64,000 nucleotides of DNA from NCBI GenBank assembly GCA_017551865.1, contig JAFZKB010000034.1:1-64000 (forward strand), given 5' to 3'. Source of the DNA: Clostridiales bacterium (lineage in GTDB: Bacteria > Bacillota > Clostridia > Saccharofermentanales > Saccharofermentanaceae). Position 1 is the first letter of the stretch. Every line of letters begins with the position of its first letter. Of the stretch, positions 24,744 to 34,076 are shown piece by piece. The position numbers were made by a program, and so were the translations under genes. Below the pieces are notes generated by a model. That model was not told the DNA's origin. It did no database searches and worked only from the letters and a program-made list of their open reading frames with translations.

Positions 24744-26251
24744 AAGTGCGAAGAAGTGCGGGTGTGTTACTACACATTACGTCGCTGCCGGGACAGTTCG
24801 GCATCGGCGGATTCGGCAAGGAGGCAGAAAGTTTTGCAAAGAAACTGAAGGAAGCCGGAATGGGGTACTGGCAGGTCCTTCCGTTTACCAATCCGGGCTC
24901 GGGGGATTCCCCGTACCAGAGTGACTCGGCGTTCGCCGGAAGTCCACTCCTAATAGACCCGGAGGATCTTTTCGAGAAGAAACTTCTCTCGAAAGAGGAC
25001 CTTCAAAACTGCAAGTATCCGGGCTCCTGCTACAGTGTCGATTATGCCTGGGTCAGGGAAAACCGCATGGAAATGCTGAAGAAGGCGTTTTTGCGGGCGG
25101 ACGATGAGATCCGTAAAGAGATGCAGAAATTTCTTAAGGAAAATGCATGGGCCAAAGACGTGATCGTCTTTCAGGCAATCAAAGAGACGCAGGGCCAGAA
25201 GGCCTGGTGGGAATGGGATGATAAGGCACTCCAGAAGCACGACGCCAAGGCAATCGAGGCTTTTGAGAAAGACCATCGGGACCTTTGTGACTTCTATCTT
25301 TTCATTCAGTACATTTTCTTCTCTCAGTGGACGAAACTGAAATCGAAGATCAACGAGATCGGAATACAGGTCATCGGCGATATCCCGATCTATGTCAGCG
25401 GAGATTCCTGCGATGTCTGGGCAAACCGGAATCTTTTCCAGATGAATAAGGACGGCTCATTTAAGAGCGTAGCGGGCGTTCCGCCGGATTATTTCTGCGA
25501 GGATGGCCAGCTCTGGGGAAACCCGGTTTACGATTGGGCGGCGCATGAAAAAGAAGACTATTCCTGGTGGCTCAGCCGCCTCCACCAGAACTTCAGACTC
25601 TATGATGTTATCCGCATCGACCATTTCCGTGGATTCTCACGCTTTTACGCCTGCGCGGCGGATGCAGAGAATGCCAGAAACGGCAAATGGTATCCGGGTC
25701 CGGGCATGAAGCTTTGGAACCGTATTTTCGATGAGTTTGGCAAAGAACCGGCTATTTTCGCCGAGGACCTCGGTGAGACGGACGATGAACTGATCTCCTT
25801 CCTTCAGGAGACCGGGCTTCCGACGATGAGGGTCCTTCAGTTCGGAATGGTACCGCACGATGACAGCAAGCACATGCCGCACAACTATCCGGAGAACTGT
25901 ATCGCCTATACGGGTACACACGATAACAACACCCTTCTCGGCTGGCTCTGGGAAGCCTCTGAAGAAGACAGGAAATTCGCGCTCGAGTACTGCCGATTCC
26001 ACGGTGACAACTGGGGCGACGGCGGTGTCCATGCACCGGCCTGCCGCGCGATGCTGACGACGGTATGGTCGTCGGCCGCCAAACTTGCCATCGCGCCGTT
26101 ACAGGACGTGATGGGATTCGGCTCCGACACGAGAATGAATGCGCCGGGCATGCCGACCGGACAGTGGCGGATCCGTTTCGGTTCCGATTCCATCAACCAG
26201 ATGGACACCAAGTGGCTCAGTAAGCTGAACTGGGTCTATAAGAGATTCTAA
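24740..26251 (+). CDS. malQ: 4-alpha-glucanotransferase (amylomaltase)
   Basis: A 503-residue GH77 enzyme that transfers alpha-1,4-glucan segments during maltodextrin or glycogen use. The N-terminus RRSAGVLLHITSLPGQFGIG is typical. RIDHFRGFSRFY carries the nucleophile Asp, AEDLGETDDEL the acid/base Glu, and GTHDNNTLLGW the third catalytic Asp. The start is either TTG 24740, overlapping the NYN stop, or GTG 24746; the GGAGG at 24731-24735 fits both. A terminator follows the stop. Confidence 0.94.
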   Translation: MKVRRSAGVLLHITSLPGQFGIGGFGKEAESFAKKLKEAGMGYWQVLPFTNPGSGDSPYQSDSAFAGSPLLIDPEDLFEKKLLSKEDLQNCKYPGSCYSVDYAWVRENRMEMLKKAFLRADDEIRKEMQKFLKENAWAKDVIVFQAIKETQGQKAWWEWDDKALQKHDAKAIEAFEKDHRDLCDFYLFIQYIFFSQWTKLKSKINEIGIQVIGDIPIYVSGDSCDVWANRNLFQMNKDGSFKSVAGVPPDYFCEDGQLWGNPVYDWAAHEKEDYSWWLSRLHQNFRLYDVIRIDHFRGFSRFYACAADAENARNGKWYPGPGMKLWNRIFDEFGKEPAIFAEDLGETDDELISFLQETGLPTMRVLQFGMVPHDDSKHMPHNYPENCIAYTGTHDNNTLLGWLWEASEEDRKFALEYCRFHGDNWGDGGVHAPACRAMLTTVWSSAAKLAIAPLQDVMGFGSDTRMNAPGMPTGQWRIRFGSDSINQMDTKWLSKLNWVYKRF

Positions 26252-26258
26252 TCCATGG

Positions 26259-26293
26259 CGCCTTCGGGAAATCCACTTCCCGGAGGCGTTTTT
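26259..26293 (+). terminator. Rho-independent terminator after malQ
   Basis: Arms 26259-26270 and 26277-26288 pair with one G-T wobble around a 6-base loop, followed by TTTTT (26289-26293). It ends 18 bp before glpK, so glpK may be reached only by read-through. Confidence 0.85.
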
Positions 26294-26310
26294 GCCCAAA
26301 GGAGGAGCCT

Positions 26311-27825
26311 ATGAGTAAGTACATGCTTTCGATCGACCAGGGAACGACATCTTCCCGTGCCATGATCTTCCGCGAGGACGGTACATGCGTGGCGTCCGCG
26401 CAGGAAACTTTTGAACAGCATTTCCCGAAGCCCGGCTGGGTGGAGCACGATCCGGAGGACCTATGGAGGACCGTCTGCGACTGCATCCGTCAGGCGCTGG
26501 CCAAAGCAAATATCCAGCCCGGTGAGATCTCGGGGATCGGCATCACGAACCAGCGTGAGACGACGATCCTGTGGGAAAAGAACACGGGACGTCCTGTCTA
26601 TAACGCGATCGTCTGGCAGTGCAGAAGGACCGCGGCGCTTGTGGAGAAACTGAAGGACTCTGATCCCGAGTTCGTTGAGAAAGTAAGGGATAAGACCGGA
26701 CTTGTGCCGGATGCGTATTTCTCAGCGACGAAGATCCAGTGGATCCTCGAAGAAGTGCCGGGGCTTAAGGCCCGCGCAGGGCAGGGAGAGATCCTCTTCG
26801 GCACCGTTGACTCGTGGATCCTTTACCGCCTGACCGGTGGAACATCTCATGCTACCGACTATTCCAATGCATCCCGAACGATGCTCTTTAACATCCACAC
26901 GCTCACGTGGGATGACGAGCTGTGCCAGTATTTCCATATCCCAAAATGCATGCTCCCGAAGGCTCTTCCGGGCGCTTCCGAGTTCGGCTTTGTCAGTACG
27001 GAGATCACTGGCCTTGAAGCGATTTACGGTGTAGGGATCTATGGTATCCTGGGCGACCAGCCGGCGGCTCTTTTCGGGCAGACGTGCTTTGATAAGGGAG
27101 ACATCAAGAATACCTACGGAACGGGCTGCTTTACGCTGATGAACGTCGGTTCCGAACCGATCATATCGAAAAAAGGACTGGTCACTTCTGCGGCGTGGTC
27201 TCTGAACGGGGAGACGTCATACGCGCTTGAGGGAAGTGTGTTTAACGGCGGATCCACGATCCAGTGGCTCCGTGACGAATTGCGGCTGATCGACCATGCG
27301 TCCGACTGCGATGTGCTGGCGGAGACTGTACCGGACAGCGCCGGTGTCGTGCTCGTACCCGCATTCTCAGGCCTTGGTGCCCCGTACTGGGATATGTACG
27401 CCCGAGGCGCGATCTTAGGACTGACACGTGGTACAACGAAGGCGCATATCGCCCGTGCGGCGCTCGAAGGCATCGCATATCAGGTATATGATCTGGTATC
27501 TCTCATGCAGGAAGAGGCAGACTGCCACATCAAGACACTGAAAGTGGACGGCGGCGCCAGTGTCAGCCGCTTCATGATGCAGTTCCAGGCGGATATCCTC
27601 AATTGCGCCGTGGACCGCGCCAAAGAGCGTGAGACCACCTCACAGGGAGTGGCTTACCTCGCGGGTCTTTTCTGCGGGTACTGGGAGAGCATGGATGCCT
27701 TGCGGAACCTGCGTCACTGTGATACTCTCTTTACGCCGTCGATGACGGAGGAAAAAAGAGATGAACTGCTGAAAAACTGGGCTAAGGCCGTTTCCCGCGC
27801 CGGTGCCTGGGAGGAAAAGGAATAA
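26311..27825 (+). CDS. glpK: Glycerol kinase
   Basis: 504 residues of the FGGY family. It phosphorylates glycerol to sn-glycerol 3-phosphate with ATP. SIDQGTTSSRAMIF (5-18) is the N-terminal phosphate-binding loop; TNQRETTILWEK, GDQPAALFGQ and NTYGTGCF are further family signatures. The ribosome binding site is AAAGGAGG. No glpF or glpD is adjacent; the aquaporin at 62860 is of the AqpZ type. Confidence 0.96.
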   Translation: MSKYMLSIDQGTTSSRAMIFREDGTCVASAQETFEQHFPKPGWVEHDPEDLWRTVCDCIRQALAKANIQPGEISGIGITNQRETTILWEKNTGRPVYNAIVWQCRRTAALVEKLKDSDPEFVEKVRDKTGLVPDAYFSATKIQWILEEVPGLKARAGQGEILFGTVDSWILYRLTGGTSHATDYSNASRTMLFNIHTLTWDDELCQYFHIPKCMLPKALPGASEFGFVSTEITGLEAIYGVGIYGILGDQPAALFGQTCFDKGDIKNTYGTGCFTLMNVGSEPIISKKGLVTSAAWSLNGETSYALEGSVFNGGSTIQWLRDELRLIDHASDCDVLAETVPDSAGVVLVPAFSGLGAPYWDMYARGAILGLTRGTTKAHIARAALEGIAYQVYDLVSLMQEEADCHIKTLKVDGGASVSRFMMQFQADILNCAVDRAKERETTSQGVAYLAGLFCGYWESMDALRNLRHCDTLFTPSMTEEKRDELLKNWAKAVSRAGAWEEKE

Positions 27826-28755
27826 TTGGACGCACTTTTTCTAGTATTCATAAAAATCGTCGTAGCGGTGACTCTGGGCTTTATTCTTAGGAAGACCGGG
27901 ATCATCGATGCACGTATGCAAAAAGGATTGTCAGACATGCTTCTGCTGGCGATCCTTCCGTTTTCGATCCTGGCCTCTTCGAACTATGAGAAGACCCCGG
28001 AAGTGACGGAAGGCATGCAGATCGTTCTGGTTGCGGCGCTGGCCTATTACATCCTGTCGCTCATCCTGATGCGCCTTACCAGTAAGAAACTTCCTTTTGA
28101 GGACAAAGAACAGCGCGTTTTTGTTACCATGACGGTCTTTGCCAACACGGGATTCGTGGGATTCCCGCTGATGTCCGCGCTTTACGGGAATGCCGGACTT
28201 CTCATGGCGGTCGTCTTTAACCTCGCATATAACCTTTTCATGTACACCTACGGGATCCATCTTCTCTCGGGAAAGACGGGAAGCATCCGAAGTATCCTCA
28301 CAAATCCCGTAAATATCGCATCCGTTCTCGCGATCCTGATCTTCGCATCACCTTTCCGGTTTCCGTCGTATGTATCCGGCCCGATCGATCTGATCGCGGC
28401 TATGACGGTGCCGCTTTCAATGATCATCATCGGGTCGAATCTCGCGGCGATGCCGTTTTATAAAGTCGTCACAGACCCCAAGTCCTACCTGATCTCTTTT
28501 GTGAGACTGATATTACTGCCGGGACTTGTTCTGGCGGGCATGTACATTGCTTTCCGAAGTGTTTCTATGGCATCGGCGACGGCCGCTGTCGCTGTTCTGA
28601 TGTGCGCACTGCCGTGTGGTTCCATGAACGTCATTCTTTCCGAAAAGTATGACTGTGCGCCGGAATTTGCCGCACGCGCGACTGTACAGAGCATGCTCCT
28701 TTGCATGGGAAGCCTGCCGCTGTTCGTATTCATCTGCACAAAGATCTTCGGGTAA
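27826..28755 (+). CDS. AEC-family transporter
   Basis: 309 residues with about ten transmembrane helices, matching the auxin efflux carrier family (PF03547) of organic-anion transporters. The N-terminal KTGIIDARMQKGLSDMLL and the paired five-helix halves fit; substrate unknown. The start is a TTG immediately after the glpK stop, with GGAAAAGGAATAA before it, implying cotranslation with glpK. The stop lies 3 bp from the stop of the convergent GNAT gene. Confidence 0.88.
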   Translation: MDALFLVFIKIVVAVTLGFILRKTGIIDARMQKGLSDMLLLAILPFSILASSNYEKTPEVTEGMQIVLVAALAYYILSLILMRLTSKKLPFEDKEQRVFVTMTVFANTGFVGFPLMSALYGNAGLLMAVVFNLAYNLFMYTYGIHLLSGKTGSIRSILTNPVNIASVLAILIFASPFRFPSYVSGPIDLIAAMTVPLSMIIIGSNLAAMPFYKVVTDPKSYLISFVRLILLPGLVLAGMYIAFRSVSMASATAAVAVLMCALPCGSMNVILSEKYDCAPEFAARATVQSMLLCMGSLPLFVFICTKIFG

Positions 28756-28758
28756 TTC

Positions 28759-29850
28759 TTATGACACGATATTCGCCTGACTCGGTTCGGCTGTGTTGGC
28801 GGGTGTCGTGCGGATCCAGTAATTTTCGTTATAGATATTGTCGAGCTCACTGAAATAGGTCTGCTCATAGACGCCGCCGTCCGCGAGGATCGTCCTCCTG
28901 GACGGCTCGTTGTCTGTGTGGCAGACGACCAGGACCTTACTGTGGCCGAGAAGCTTGGCATAAGGAAGGACCATAGCGAGCATTCTTTTTCCGTATCCGC
29001 GACGGCGCTCGGAAGGGCGTACGGAGTAGGAGATGTGACCGCCATGCTTGCTCATGTAGTCATTGAGTTCGTGCTTGATCTCGATCATGCCTACAGGAAT
29101 ACCGTCCGACATACGGAAAGCGATGAACGGAGTGGAAGGCATGTAATAGGACGGTGCCGTTTTGCGGGACCCGAGGGTATCAACGAAAGTGAACCATTCG
29201 GCGATATCTTCAAAGGATCCGAGAAGTGCGGACCCGTAGATATTCTCTTCGCCCCAGTTGATATACTCGTCACGGAAATCTTCCATCTCATCAGCAAATT
29301 CCGGTACGGGAAGTGTCAGGATAAGGGCATCGTCCGGGATGTGGGCGATACAGGTCATCGGCTCGGAAAAGTCGAATTCATATACTTCAAAAGGTGCGCC
29401 CGGCATCTGTCCGACAACGAAGATCGTATCTCTTTCCGGGTAGTATTCGGCACCACACCAGATGAAGTCAGAGCCGGTCTTAAAGGCCTCTTCAGAGTAA
29501 TAGCGGTGCTCTGCCAAGGTGTTGAGATTAAAGATGGAGAAACCGAAGCGGTCTCTTCTGAAAACATAGTAAACACTGCCGTTTCTGTGAGTGATCATCT
29601 CGCAGAGCGGGTGGGAATTATCGAGGCAGTCATAGCTTAAGATCAGCTCGTGATTCGGAGTGAAAAGAGAGAAACGGGCAGCCAGTCTCTCCTCGCCGTC
29701 GATCTCGCCTCCGAAACCTTCGCAGAGGAGGAAGTAACCATTCGCGAAGCATCCTTCTTCTTTGGAAAGACGATTCTTCTCCTGGAAAAGGATCTCACTT
29801 TGCTTCTGATATCTTTCCGCATATTCAGGTGAAAATGCGACATTCCCCAT
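28759..29850 (-). CDS. GNAT-family N-acetyltransferase with long N-terminal domain
   Basis: 363 residues. The C-terminal 130 residues are a GNAT domain: PVGMIEIKHEL, then SVRPSERRRGYGKRML, the R-x2-G-x-G/A acetyl-CoA loop, and VVCHTDNEPSRR. The N-terminal 230 residues form an unrecognised beta-rich domain (about 40-190) with FGGEIDGEERL and HRNGSVYYVFRRDRFG, possibly a propeller-like or substrate-recognition part. The acceptor is unknown. It is a single gene, convergent with the AEC transporter. Confidence 0.82.
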   Translation of the reverse strand: MGNVAFSPEYAERYQKQSEILFQEKNRLSKEEGCFANGYFLLCEGFGGEIDGEERLAARFSLFTPNHELILSYDCLDNSHPLCEMITHRNGSVYYVFRRDRFGFSIFNLNTLAEHRYYSEEAFKTGSDFIWCGAEYYPERDTIFVVGQMPGAPFEVYEFDFSEPMTCIAHIPDDALILTLPVPEFADEMEDFRDEYINWGEENIYGSALLGSFEDIAEWFTFVDTLGSRKTAPSYYMPSTPFIAFRMSDGIPVGMIEIKHELNDYMSKHGGHISYSVRPSERRRGYGKRMLAMVLPYAKLLGHSKVLVVCHTDNEPSRRTILADGGVYEQTYFSELDNIYNENYWIRTTPANTAEPSQANIVS

Positions 29851-29973
29851 AGATTACCTGCTCTCTGTCCGAAAAGGGGTCTTTTGGATGCGGATCTGGA
29901 AGATTCCGGTGCCAAAAGAGCCTACTTCTCCAGTTAAATATGAATATTAAAAGTGTAGCATAACGAAGAATAA

Positions 29974-30002
29974 TTGACAATCTCACAAACAAATTTTATA
30001 TT
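29974..30002 (+). promoter_or_regulatory. Promoter for the zinc-ribbon protein gene
   Basis: A perfect TTGACA (29974-29979) and TATATT (29997-30002) with a 17-bp spacer, 30 bp before the ATG. It is one of the best -35/-10 matches in the window. Confidence 0.7.
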
Positions 30003-30031
30003 ATAGAGTGAAGTAGGAGGGCTGTACATCT

Positions 30032-33000
30032 ATGGAAATAGCATTTCACTGTCCTAATTGTCTGGCAGATCTTATATACGATGAATCCAAGAAGTACACG
30101 TGTTGTTTCTGTAACACGGTTCTTACGGGTAAAAACGAAGTAACAGAACTCGAAGGCGGCTACTATGTAGGCGACGCCTGGAATGAGAAAGTATATCACA
30201 GTTTCCATTGTGAGGAGTGCGGTAGCGATTTTATTGCAAAGCCCGGCAATACCAATGTCGGATGCCCGATCTGTTCCTCGACCTCTCTTACTGATAAAGG
30301 CGGCATGGTCGGTGCTATGCCGAGACGTGCCATCCCGTTCGCGCATACCAGACAGCAGGCTCAGGAGATGTTCCTGGATTATGTCAGAAATAACTCTGCC
30401 GTCGGTCGTCAGCTGGCTACCGATGAGAATAAGGAGCTCCTGCACAAGGTTTATGTGCCGATCTGGCTGTTTACCTATGAGATCCTCGCACATGCGAAAT
30501 TGACAGCTATGCTGAGAAATAAGGCCAATGAGAGCAAGACACTCTTCGGCATCAATGGTACCGAAGGTATTGCGGAACAGCTCTCCGCGCTCCGCTCTTC
30601 TTTCTCGCGTTTCCAGGCGAACCGTAAGGGTGCGTCGAAGGATGCGAGCGACCAGCCGTCCGAACATGTGACCGGTGGTGTGCTTTCCTGGCAGGGCATT
30701 CCTTTTGATGCTTCCGGCATCCTCCAGAGCAATGTCATGAACATGCTGCAGCCCTATGACCAGAGCAAGATGGTCCTTCTTACAGAGAAGGTCCTCCTCG
30801 ATACTCCGGTCCTTGCAATCACAAAAGATCCGATCACCTGCATGCAGGAATTCATGGAGCGTATCAAGAAGTGGACGCGTCAGATGATTATGGACGCCCA
30901 CTCCGATTCTTACGACATCTCCTATTTCCAGGATAAGACCGACTACCCGCTGGGTATCGGTGAACTGGTCCTTTTCCCGATCTGGTACATGAAGGGCGAG
31001 TATAACGGAAGAGAATTCTTCTTCGCCATGAATGGTCAGGACGGTTCTGTGGACGGCAATGTCCCGATGAGCAAAGGCACTACCAAGAATGTCGGCATCA
31101 CCTATCAGCAGTACTGGGATAAGACCCGCTGCACAGCGCTGACCGATACACACTTCGAGTTTAATCCGCACGATCCGAATATCGATCTTCTGGACTATTC
31201 GTTCTTTGAAAAGCCGAAGGATTCGAGAGTGACGGCGGAAGGAAGAACGAAGCCGAAGGGTCAGATCGCTTCCGATCTGGATTCCCTGATCGATACTTCT
31301 GCGACAAAGACTGCGAAAGCCGGTACGGTCGAGGACGCAGCGGAAGCTATGGCGGCTGCGGCAGCAGAACTTACCGCAAGTGCTGCTCCGAAGAAACCGT
31401 ATTCTGCTACAGATGTAGAGATCGGTTTCTCGAAGAAAAAGGAGCCGAAGAAGAAGCTTACCAAGGAAGAGGAAATGGAGCGTGCCCGCGAGATGACCGA
31501 GCGTATGCGCGCAGCTGCCAAGGAAGAGCCGAAGGGCGATATGGCCGCGGCTTCCAGTGTTCCGTCCTGGGCAAAGGCCGTTACACCGCCGCCGTCCATG
31601 ACGCAGACATCTTCCCGTCCGGCACGTGTCAAGAAGGCTTCCGCCTCCAGAACAAGTTCCGCTTCTGCTTCCAATAAACCGCTTTGGGAGAGATCCGAAG
31701 AAGATATTGCCGCATCCAAGGCTCCGAAGAAGAAGTCTGATTCCATGGCTGCACGTATTGCCCGTGGTGATGCTCCGGAAGAGGAAGAGCCGGCAGCAGC
31801 GGCTGCTGCAATGCCGCCGCTCGGCATGTCTCCGTTTGCACCGGGTGCGATGGATGAGATCGACAGCCTCGATGACCTCGATAAGATGACACTTCCGGAT
31901 CCGACAGCCAACTATCTGAAGGTCCCGGACAAATATAAGACACCTAAGGATGATGGTGAGAAGGCATTCCGTGAGCAGATCGCTGCTCCGTCCTCAAGAG
32001 CAGACGAAGCACCGGAATCTTATGAGATCCCGATGCCGAAAGTGGCTCCGACGAGATCTTCCGGCCGTCAGGTCAAGAAGAGAATTCCTGTTGTAGAGGA
32101 TCCGGTGGATCTTCCGGAGATCCCTGAAGTGCCGGAACTTCCGGAGTTCCCGGAAGTGGCTGAAGACGTGCCTGCAGATGAGGAGATGATGGCCAACATC
32201 ACATTCTCCTTCAACAAGAAGAAGGCTCCGATGAGTGGTGTAGATGCTCCGCCGGTCAATAATTCGATCCCGAGACGTACGGATGACCAGCCGGAAGAAA
32301 AACTCGGCATGGCGATCATGAACTCCGAATACGATGACGGTGTGCTCCCTTATGCGGAATCGCATCGTGAAGAATACGCGGACGAACCGAGAGAGATCGT
32401 CCCGAGACAGACAACTGAGACAGAGAACTACTTCGGTTCCGATGCCACGAACCGTCCGCTCGCATATCGTCCGCCGGCCCCGCTGGCACAGCGTAACGAT
32501 GATGTTTATGTTGAGCAGGTCGATCCGCATCCGGAAGAGGATGAGAATAACCGTCCGCTCGCGCAACGTCCGCCGGCCCCGCTCGCAAGAGCTACCGAGG
32601 AACGCGGTCCGAGTCTGGAATACCTGACTGAGCATGAGATGGACAGCGAGATCCACCAGATGCCGTCGCTCGAGAGCCGTGGCAGATGGGGCGAAATGCC
32701 GGAAGCGAAGGAAACACCTTCGTGGGCGAAGCCGCAGCAGGAGGAGAGTGATTCTCCGTTTAGAAGACCTGCATCTGCGTCTGCTTCTCCAAGAGGCAGA
32801 AGCCATATGTCCAGAGATGAGCTTCGTCAGGCTGGCCAGGAAGCCGCAAGAAGAGCTAGTGATGCAGCAGCATCCCGCCCGGCGGCAAGAGCCAGAACGC
32901 TCGAGGAAAGAAGAAAAGAGAATCAGGCCGCTTATGCGTTCCGTCCGCCGGTTCAGCAGAGACCTGCTACACAGGAGCCGCAGGAAGAACCGGAGCAGGA

Positions 33001-34000
33001 TCAGCGTCCGGCCTGGAGCAGACCAGCCGCCCGTCCGGGAACATCCCGTCCGGCAGCAAGAGAAGAAGCTCCGAAGAAGAATGTACCGATCTGGGAACGA
33101 GTTCCCGAGACCGATGGTCCGATCCCGGCATGGGGAAGTTCCGCTGCGTATGTTGATGACGACAGACCGCGTGGTTCTCTCATGAAGCCGAAGGGTCAGA
33201 TCATCGATGTAGAAAAACCTCGTGAGAGAACCGGTGTGGGCCTTTGGGGCGCAGATCCTTCTCCGAAGGAAGTCCTCCTTCCGGGTGGAGCTACCCTTGG
33301 AGCAAGAGACGAGGAAGAAGAGCCTCGTGAAGTCGCACCCAGACGTCCGGCATCCCGTCCGGCCGCTGAAAGACCGGCTTCCCGCGCAGCGGCTCGTCCT
33401 GCAGCTGAAAGACCTGCAGCAACGCGTCCTGCCGCACGTCCGGCAGCAGAGAGACCCGCAGCAACACGACCGGCCGCACGTCCGGGTCGGGCTGTAGATG
33501 TAGAAGTTTCTGCTCCGAGAAGAGAAGCAGTGAACCGTTCTGCAGAAGTTACCGAGGATGAGAGTGCTCCGCTCACTTTCAGCAGCGATCGTCCGCGTAC
33601 GTATGCGCAGCGCCGCCAGATGGAAGAAGAAGAGAGAAGACGCCAGATCCAGAGTCCGTTCGCAAAGCCGGAACAGAGAGCTCCGCTTCGCCGACCGCCT
33701 CTCCGCCCGGCCGAAATGCCAAGGGACGAAGAGGTTGAAAGACCTGTAAATAAGACATATGAATCGACACAGTTCGAGGATAAGCCGTCTGTAGTGGCTT
33801 CTCTGGATATGCTTCCGGAACCGCTGGGTGAGGAATCCATCCATCACTTTGCCAAGGACAGCAGCATTCCTGCTCTGGCCCGTGACAAAGACGAGATCCA
33901 GGACGAACTGGCTCAGGGTGAAAGGACCGCAAGAAAAGCGATCAGAGGACTTCCTGAGTACGATCCGGATGGACCGAGTCCGTTTAAACCGAACCGATAA
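30032..34000 (+). CDS. Zinc-ribbon protein with very long disordered Pro/Ala/Arg/Glu-rich tail
   Basis: 1322 residues. Two N-terminal zinc ribbons use C7/C10/C24/C27 and C60/C63/C78/C81. A folded core (about 100-390) resembles TFIIB-type zinc-ribbon proteins of Clostridia, with VYVPIWLFTYEI and LVLFPIWYMKGEY. From about residue 400 to the end the sequence is low complexity, with tandem RPAAERPA-like stretches and a doubled RPPAPLA segment. It has recurring short Trp motifs (PSWAK twice, PLWER, PIWER, PAWSR). It ends LPEYDPDGPSPFKPNR, nearly shared with the neighbouring paralog. No transmembrane segment or catalytic motif is seen. It may be a scaffold; function unknown. Confidence 0.82.
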   Translation: MEIAFHCPNCLADLIYDESKKYTCCFCNTVLTGKNEVTELEGGYYVGDAWNEKVYHSFHCEECGSDFIAKPGNTNVGCPICSSTSLTDKGGMVGAMPRRAIPFAHTRQQAQEMFLDYVRNNSAVGRQLATDENKELLHKVYVPIWLFTYEILAHAKLTAMLRNKANESKTLFGINGTEGIAEQLSALRSSFSRFQANRKGASKDASDQPSEHVTGGVLSWQGIPFDASGILQSNVMNMLQPYDQSKMVLLTEKVLLDTPVLAITKDPITCMQEFMERIKKWTRQMIMDAHSDSYDISYFQDKTDYPLGIGELVLFPIWYMKGEYNGREFFFAMNGQDGSVDGNVPMSKGTTKNVGITYQQYWDKTRCTALTDTHFEFNPHDPNIDLLDYSFFEKPKDSRVTAEGRTKPKGQIASDLDSLIDTSATKTAKAGTVEDAAEAMAAAAAELTASAAPKKPYSATDVEIGFSKKKEPKKKLTKEEEMERAREMTERMRAAAKEEPKGDMAAASSVPSWAKAVTPPPSMTQTSSRPARVKKASASRTSSASASNKPLWERSEEDIAASKAPKKKSDSMAARIARGDAPEEEEPAAAAAAMPPLGMSPFAPGAMDEIDSLDDLDKMTLPDPTANYLKVPDKYKTPKDDGEKAFREQIAAPSSRADEAPESYEIPMPKVAPTRSSGRQVKKRIPVVEDPVDLPEIPEVPELPEFPEVAEDVPADEEMMANITFSFNKKKAPMSGVDAPPVNNSIPRRTDDQPEEKLGMAIMNSEYDDGVLPYAESHREEYADEPREIVPRQTTETENYFGSDATNRPLAYRPPAPLAQRNDDVYVEQVDPHPEEDENNRPLAQRPPAPLARATEERGPSLEYLTEHEMDSEIHQMPSLESRGRWGEMPEAKETPSWAKPQQEESDSPFRRPASASASPRGRSHMSRDELRQAGQEAARRASDAAASRPAARARTLEERRKENQAAYAFRPPVQQRPATQEPQEEPEQDQRPAWSRPAARPGTSRPAAREEAPKKNVPIWERVPETDGPIPAWGSSAAYVDDDRPRGSLMKPKGQIIDVEKPRERTGVGLWGADPSPKEVLLPGGATLGARDEEEEPREVAPRRPASRPAAERPASRAAARPAAERPAATRPAARPAAERPAATRPAARPGRAVDVEVSAPRREAVNRSAEVTEDESAPLTFSSDRPRTYAQRRQMEEEERRRQIQSPFAKPEQRAPLRRPPLRPAEMPRDEEVERPVNKTYESTQFEDKPSVVASLDMLPEPLGEESIHHFAKDSSIPALARDKDEIQDELAQGERTARKAIRGLPEYDPDGPSPFKPNR

Positions 34001-34013
34001 GTAGTAAACGAGA

Positions 34014-34060
34014 GCCGGGACAGGAAGAACTATACTCTTCCTGTCCCGGCGTGTATTTTT
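34014..34060 (+). terminator. Strong terminator/attenuator between the two zinc-ribbon genes
   Basis: A perfect 15-bp stem (34014-34028 with 34036-34050) around ACTATAC, followed by GTGTATTTTT. It lies between the two paralogs and 17 bp before the second start codon, so it may set their relative expression. Confidence 0.85.
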
Positions 34061-34076
34061 CCTTTTAGGAGTGTAT

